Positions 59,825-64,000 of a stretch of DNA of 64,000 nt are shown here, piece after piece. How positions within the stretch are numbered: position 1 is the first letter of the stretch; the number at the start of each line of letters is the position of its first letter. Both the position numbers and the translations under genes were made by a program. The DNA is taken from positions 1 through 64,000 of the forward strand of contig JARLHY010000087.1 in assembly GCA_031292015.1 (NCBI GenBank), in the 5' to 3' direction. The stretch is from Negativicutes bacterium (GTDB lineage: Bacteria; Bacillota_C; Negativicutes; Sporomusales_B; JARLHX01). A model generated the notes under the pieces. The model ran no database searches. It was given only the letters and a program-made list of their open reading frames with translations, and had not been told where the DNA came from.

Positions 59825-61798
59825 TTTTTGATTGCCGTTCCCATCCCTTGCTTTGTACAGGAGGGTTTCCGCCATTTCTTCATTAACCGGCGGACAGCAA
59901 ATGAATCCCTGAAGAAAATCGCAGCGGCTCTTTTTTAGAATGTTGACCTGCTCGGAGTTTTCCACCCCTTCAGCCACAACCTTCAAACCAAGGCTGTGGG
60001 CAAGAGAAATAATCGCCCTGACCATATTCACGTCATTTTTTTGCCGCTGCAGATTAGCAATGAAACTTTTGTCAATTTTTAACAACCCCAGGGGTAGTGT
60101 GTTAAGATAGTTGAGTGACGAGTATCCGGTTCCAAAGTCGTCCAAACTGATGCACACCCCCATTTCTCTGAGTGCTTCCAGCTTGGCTATTGCCTTCATG
60201 TTACCGTGAATCATGATGCTTTCCGTGATTTCCAGTTCGAGATAACACGGGTCCAGCCCGGTGTCATCCAAGGCTTCAACAATACGGCTCACAAAACTCT
60301 CTTGTTCAAACTCCCTGGACGATATGTTCACAGCAACAGGAATCTTGGGGAGACCTTTATTCTGCCATTCTTTATTTGTCCGGCACGCCTGCCTCAATAC
60401 CCAGTCGCCATACCTAAGAATCAGCCGATTTTCCTCGGCAATAGGAATGAACTGATCCGGCGGAACATTTCCCAGCCGGCTGCTGTGCCACCGCATCAAG
60501 GCTTCCATACCCCGTATTTCACCCGTCGAAATTTCAAATTGCGGCTGAAAAAACACCTTCAGCTCCTTTTGATCTAAAGCCTCCCGCAAATACCCCTCCA
60601 TCCAGACCTTCTTCAAAATTTCTTCTCTCATCCACTCATCAAAAAAGCAGCTTTGATTTTTCCCCTGCGCCTTTGACTTGTACATAGCCGTATCCGCATT
60701 TTTCAGCAATTCATCACCTGATCGGCCGTTCTCGGGGAAAACGGCAATGCCGATGCTGGCACTGAGCACATGGGTCGTATGATTAATCTTGCAAGGTTGG
60801 CTGGCTGCCTGGATGATTCTGCGCCCCACGGTATCGGCTTCTTTGATGTCGGAGTCGATCCGCATGAGAAGCGCAAACTCATCTCCTCCCATCCGGGACA
60901 AGGTGTCGGACTCGCGGATGCAACGCTGAATTCTGCCGCCGATCTCCTTCAGCAATGCGTCGCCTGCTTCATGGCCCATCGTATCGTTGACTTTTTTAAA
61001 ATTATCGAGATCGATAAACATCACTGCTAACTTACAGCCCGATCTTTTTGCATTTCTGACGGCATTTCCCAGCCGGTCCTTGAATAACATCCTGTTAGGC
61101 AGTCCGGTCAGCTTGTCAAAATAAGCCAGCCGGGTGATGGCCACTTCTCTTTTCTTACTGGTACCTTCAGCCTCTTTTTGTGTGGAAATATTGGTAAAAA
61201 GCATGCAGACAAGTTCGTTGCCTCCTAAATCCACCCGGCTGGCCGAAGACAGCACAGCGATGATATCCTTTGACTTCGAAAATAGGTTCATTTTTTTTCG
61301 TAGGGTCGATTGCTTCTTTGCCAAATAATTTTTAATTTCCACTTTTTCCTGAATATCAACCATATTCAGGATGGAAGAGCCGATAATCAGATCCCGCCGC
61401 TTTCCGATCATATCTGAAAATGCCTTGTTGCAGGACAGAATCGTTCCATCCCTGGCGAGGCTCACATACCCTTCCGTCATCTGCTCGACAATGGCGCGGT
61501 ATACATGATCCGCTTCATTCAACGCAAACAAAACCTGGGCTGTATCCGACAGATCCCCAATGATTTTTGTGCTGGGAGGGGGATATTGTCTGACCAGGGT
61601 TGGAGTCATCGTAATGTTGTCTTGTTTTGCTTTGTCGGGATAGTTCGCTAAATCGCAGACTTCGATCTGATAGTTCCCTTTCAGGTAGAGTTCACTCAGT
61701 TGCCGCAAATTGGCTTGTGCCCTAACGGATTTCAGTTTATGACCCGATACATAAAGTTTCAGTATTCCTTGTTCTTCTTTCGTTTGTTTCGAATCCAC
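59810..61798 (-). CDS. KaiB-PAS-GGDEF-EAL protein
   Basis: A 662-residue soluble c-di-GMP enzyme with a KaiB-like N-terminus. Residues 12-85 match KaiB (LKLYVSGHKLKSVRAQANL, then TPTLVRQYPPPSTKIIGDLSD), 95-210 form a PAS domain, 220-385 a diguanylate cyclase domain with an intact GGDEF at 304-308 and inhibitory site RESD at 295-298, and 395-650 a phosphodiesterase domain with EAL at 432-434, ELEITES, DDFGTGYSSLN and KIDKSF. Both activities may exist. It is the third gene behind kaiC and kaiB, so its KaiB part may be read by KaiC the way SasA is in cyanobacteria. That link is inferred from fusion and gene order. Confidence 0.92.
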   Translation of the reverse strand: MDSKQTKEEQGILKLYVSGHKLKSVRAQANLRQLSELYLKGNYQIEVCDLANYPDKAKQDNITMTPTLVRQYPPPSTKIIGDLSDTAQVLFALNEADHVYRAIVEQMTEGYVSLARDGTILSCNKAFSDMIGKRRDLIIGSSILNMVDIQEKVEIKNYLAKKQSTLRKKMNLFSKSKDIIAVLSSASRVDLGGNELVCMLFTNISTQKEAEGTSKKREVAITRLAYFDKLTGLPNRMLFKDRLGNAVRNAKRSGCKLAVMFIDLDNFKKVNDTMGHEAGDALLKEIGGRIQRCIRESDTLSRMGGDEFALLMRIDSDIKEADTVGRRIIQAASQPCKINHTTHVLSASIGIAVFPENGRSGDELLKNADTAMYKSKAQGKNQSCFFDEWMREEILKKVWMEGYLREALDQKELKVFFQPQFEISTGEIRGMEALMRWHSSRLGNVPPDQFIPIAEENRLILRYGDWVLRQACRTNKEWQNKGLPKIPVAVNISSREFEQESFVSRIVEALDDTGLDPCYLELEITESIMIHGNMKAIAKLEALREMGVCISLDDFGTGYSSLNYLNTLPLGLLKIDKSFIANLQRQKNDVNMVRAIISLAHSLGLKVVAEGVENSEQVNILKKSRCDFLQGFICCPPVNEEMAETLLYKARDGNGNQKVSFS

Positions 61799-61872
61799 TC
61801 AGGCATCTTCCCTTCTGCGCGGTCCTATCCTGTCCGCTAGCGGAGCTCGACTATTCCCTCCATGCACAGCAG

Positions 61873-61971
61873 TCAGGAGATCCTTTGCCGCTGCATAATC
61901 CGGGGCAACAGATGCGGATACTCGTTAATAGGAACCGAAAACATCTCAGGGTAGTAATCGGCGAAGATCAT
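61873..61971 (-). CDS. Possible short ORF or gene remnant, 32 aa
   Basis: A frame of 32 codons (MIFADYYPEMFSVPINEY...) in the 200-bp gap between kaiB and the GGDEF-EAL gene. It reads like a piece of a real protein, but I find no ribosome-binding site and no known family. It may be a remnant or chance. Confidence 0.2.
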   Translation of the reverse strand: MIFADYYPEMFSVPINEYPHLLPRIMQRQRIS

Positions 61972-61998
61972 GGCGAAAGTCCGCCGCCATTTTTATTC

Positions 61999-62316
61999 CT
62001 AGTTAGGCGTGATGCTCAGCCCTACCAAAACTACCTCAGTATTTGACAGGTCGCCGATTATTTTCACAAGCGGAGGCGGAATTCGTCTGACCAGCGTGGG
62101 GATTGCCAGAATTTGGTCGGTTCGCCCGGCTTGCGGATTTTCCTCGATGTCAATGATCTCCAGCCGATACTTTCCTGCAAGATACTCATCGCAGATCTTA
62201 CGAAGATTTGCGAAAGCTTTGACCGATTTCGCGCTATGGCCGGCGACATACAGACGCAGTATCCAGACTTCATCGCCGCCCTCTTCCAAGGACCGTTCCC
62301 AATCAGTACCCATCAT
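61999..62316 (-). CDS. kaiB: KaiB-like protein
   Basis: A 105-residue thioredoxin-like protein of the KaiB family: [24 protein letters not shown] at about 18-41, [10 protein letters not shown] and the signature [21 protein letters not shown]. In cyanobacteria KaiB binds phosphorylated KaiC and resets it. GGGAGG is followed by two ATGs (62316 and 62313, gaps of 4 and 7 nt). The gene starts 24 bp after kaiC and is followed, after about 200 bp, by the protein that carries a second KaiB domain. No kaiA-like gene is visible. Confidence 0.93.
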   Translation of the reverse strand: MMGTDWERSLEEGGDEVWILRLYVAGHSAKSVKAFANLRKICDEYLAGKYRLEIIDIEENPQAGRTDQILAIPTLVRRIPPPLVKIIGDLSNTEVVLVGLSITPN

Positions 62317-62340
62317 GCACCCTCCCTTTCCACCTTAGCC

Positions 62341-64000
62341 TCAGTCCGCTTTACGCAACAGCGCGATTTCCTCGACATCCTTACCGAGATTTTTCGCCTG
62401 CGCTTCCTCCTGGGTTATGTATATCTCCAGTTCTTCCCTTTCAGACTCGAAAGAAGCCTGCAGTTCCGCAATGGCAGCCTCCATCTTTCTCCGTTTTCGC
62501 TCTATCTCCTGGCGTTTGCGTTCGATTTCCCGCTGCCGTATCAAGAACTGGGCTTTTTCCCTGGCTTCCTGGACATAACGGGCTGTCCCGGTCAACACAC
62601 CCTCGGCTCCGGTGTATACGTCCAGCAATTCAATGCCACTGCCGGTAAGGGCAAACTCCCTGATCTGGTTGGAATGGGCCATGCCGCGGGACTTCAGGAC
62701 ATAAAGACCGCGGTTGCGCTCGCCGTTCAGCTCGATATCTCGCAGGGCAATCCAGGTGTCGGCCTGCGAAGATATTCCAATCCCGGTCTTTTCTGCGCTG
62801 CTTACTCCTGACAGGTCCAACAGTACGGCGGTTATCTGCTTGTGTTTCAGGAAATCGAGCAGCCGCGTCAGCATGCCTTTGACATCCGCCGCGTTGCCCA
62901 CCGCGGTTAAGTCTGAGATCGGATCAACAACGACGATTTTCGGGCCAAACTCATTGATTTTTTTATACATCGTCACCAGATGCATCTCAAGACCATAGTA
63001 GGTCGGCCGGGAAGCGATGAATTCCAGCAGCCCCTTGTCAACCCATTGTTTCAGGTCAATTCCCACTGAAGTCATATTGCGAATAATCTGGCTCCGCGAT
63101 TCTTCGAACGCGAAATAAAGGCCCTTCTCGCCCCTACGACACGTTGCATCCACTGCCTGGGCAGCCAGGGTCGTCTTTCCCGTCCCTGCCGTCCCGGATA
63201 TCAGGATGCTGCTGCCGACATAATAGCCCTGTCCGCCGAGCATGTTATCCAGCCTGTTGACCCCAGTAGAAGCTCTGACTGTGGGGGCGCCGGCGTTCAG
63301 CTCAATCGACGTAATGGGCATAATGCACACGCCGTGTTCATCAATCAAAAACGGATATTCGTTCGTTCCATGGGCCGAGCCGCGATATTTTCTGATCGTG
63401 AGGCGCCGGGTCGCGATGTTGTCGACAACCTTTTGATCCAGCATGATCACGCAGTCGGATACATACTCCTCAATGCCATGCCGGGTAAGCGTACCGGTGC
63501 CCTGTTCACCGGTGATAATTGCGGTGACCCCTCTTGCCTTCAGCCAGCGGAACAGCCGGCGAAGTTCGGCCCGTAGTATCGATGTATTGTTCAGGCCGGA
63601 AAAAAGGGCTTCGATGGTGTCGAGCACCACCCGTTTGGCGCCGATCGAACTGATGGCCAGATCAAGACGCACGAAAAGCCCTTCCAGATCGTATTCTCCG
63701 GCTTCGGCGATTTCACTTCGGTCCAGAAATATGTAATCCAGTCCAATTTTGTTTCTATTGACCAGTTCGTTTAAATCCACCCCTAGGGATGCCATATTCT
63801 GCGTAAGTTCTGTTTCATTCTCCTCAAAGGATATAAACACGCCGGGTTCATCATACAGGGTCGCACCGTTAACCAGAAACTGCATTGCAAACAGCGTCTT
63901 GCCGCACCCTGCCGCCCCGCAGACAAGGGATGTTCTCCCCCGTGGCAACCCGCCGTAAGTAATACTGTCAAATCCGTCAATTCCGGTAAGGCACTTTTGC
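62341..64000 (-). CDS. kaiC: KaiC-like double RecA ATPase with coiled-coil tail (5' end outside)
   Basis: The frame is open to the right edge. The first visible residues, KCLTGIDGFDSITYGGLP, match the start of the first KaiC domain. Domain I has the P-loop GAAGCGKT and FEENET; domain II has GTAGTGKTTLAAQ and FEESRSQ, so both catalytic glutamate pairs are kept. After about residue 480 a charged coiled-coil tail (REIERKRQEIERKRRKMEAA) follows that cyanobacterial KaiC lacks. The phosphorylation-site region cannot be assigned by eye. It precedes kaiB by 24 bp and is probably the sensor or timer of the three-gene operon. Only a few N-terminal residues should be missing. Confidence 0.93.
   Translation of the reverse strand, partial: QKCLTGIDGFDSITYGGLPRGRTSLVCGAAGCGKTLFAMQFLVNGATLYDEPGVFISFEENETELTQNMASLGVDLNELVNRNKIGLDYIFLDRSEIAEAGEYDLEGLFVRLDLAISSIGAKRVVLDTIEALFSGLNNTSILRAELRRLFRWLKARGVTAIITGEQGTGTLTRHGIEEYVSDCVIMLDQKVVDNIATRRLTIRKYRGSAHGTNEYPFLIDEHGVCIMPITSIELNAGAPTVRASTGVNRLDNMLGGQGYYVGSSILISGTAGTGKTTLAAQAVDATCRRGEKGLYFAFEESRSQIIRNMTSVGIDLKQWVDKGLLEFIASRPTYYGLEMHLVTMYKKINEFGPKIVVVDPISDLTAVGNAADVKGMLTRLLDFLKHKQITAVLLDLSGVSSAEKTGIGISSQADTWIALRDIELNGERNRGLYVLKSRGMAHSNQIREFALTGSGIELLDVYTGAEGVLTGTARYVQEAREKAQFLIRQREIERKRQEIERKRRKMEAAIAELQASFESEREELEIYITQEEAQAKNLGKDVEEIALLRKAD

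Overview
The window looks like chromosome of a motile, strictly anaerobic, diderm Firmicute. A member of the Negativicutes close to Sporomusa is my best guess (inference, not proven). The reasons are: an OmpH/Skp periplasmic chaperone gene, which implies an outer membrane; Gram-positive style Shine-Dalgarno sequences and sigma-A promoters; a CcpN-PpsR-PpdK gluconeogenesis block; oxygen-independent thiazole synthesis (ThiH); a 2-hydroxyacyl-CoA dehydratase activase; rubrerythrin, rubredoxin and hemerythrins; and several chemoreceptors. I see no rRNA or tRNA genes, insertion sequences or CRISPR arrays.

Layout. 0-2.2 kb: small hypothetical genes, rubrerythrin and an unassigned structured RNA. 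2.2-6.4 kb: an operon of M20 amidohydrolase, MFS permease and N-acyl-D-amino-acid deacylase. 6.8-10.4 kb: an alpha/beta hydrolase, membrane-anchored MurF-like ligase and Ddl operon. 10.7-13 kb: a UroD-like protein and a lone LivJ-type binding protein. 13.2-18.5 kb: a DUF3311/sodium symporter pair facing an operon of three amide and peptide hydrolases. 18.9-24 kb: a sensor kinase, OmpH, a CheY-like receiver, small membrane proteins and a LUD protein. 24-28.4 kb: a large dehydratase activase split by a one-base frameshift. 28.7-34.3 kb: an MFS exporter, CheW with a soluble chemoreceptor behind a c-di-GMP-I riboswitch, and a PAS-PucR regulator. 34.5-38.6 kb: ccpN-ppsR-ppdK. 39-42.6 kb: thiSFGHE. 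42.7-59.8 kb: a redox and oxygen island. 59.8-64 kb: a kaiC-kaiB-(KaiB-PAS-GGDEF-EAL) operon running off the right edge.

The most striking signal is in the redox island. Six promoters carry four tandem 5-mers (consensus GTMAG) at an exact 11-bp period, each ending 10 nt before a -10-like hexamer. They control the rubredoxin/hemerythrin/chemoreceptor operon, a giant hybrid kinase, a HemAT-like protoglobin chemoreceptor, the NDH-2/thioredoxin-reductase-like operon, the [NiFe] hydrogenase operon and a lone 75-aa protein. This is the geometry of PhoB/OmpR-type operators, and an OmpR-family regulator lies inside the island with the hybrid kinase convergent to it. I infer a local oxygen/redox regulon. 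A second unusual system is the Kai-type module fused to c-di-GMP turnover, which may connect to the c-di-GMP riboswitch at 32 kb.

Starts were reassigned wherever a clear Shine-Dalgarno sequence pointed to a codon inside the longest open frame.
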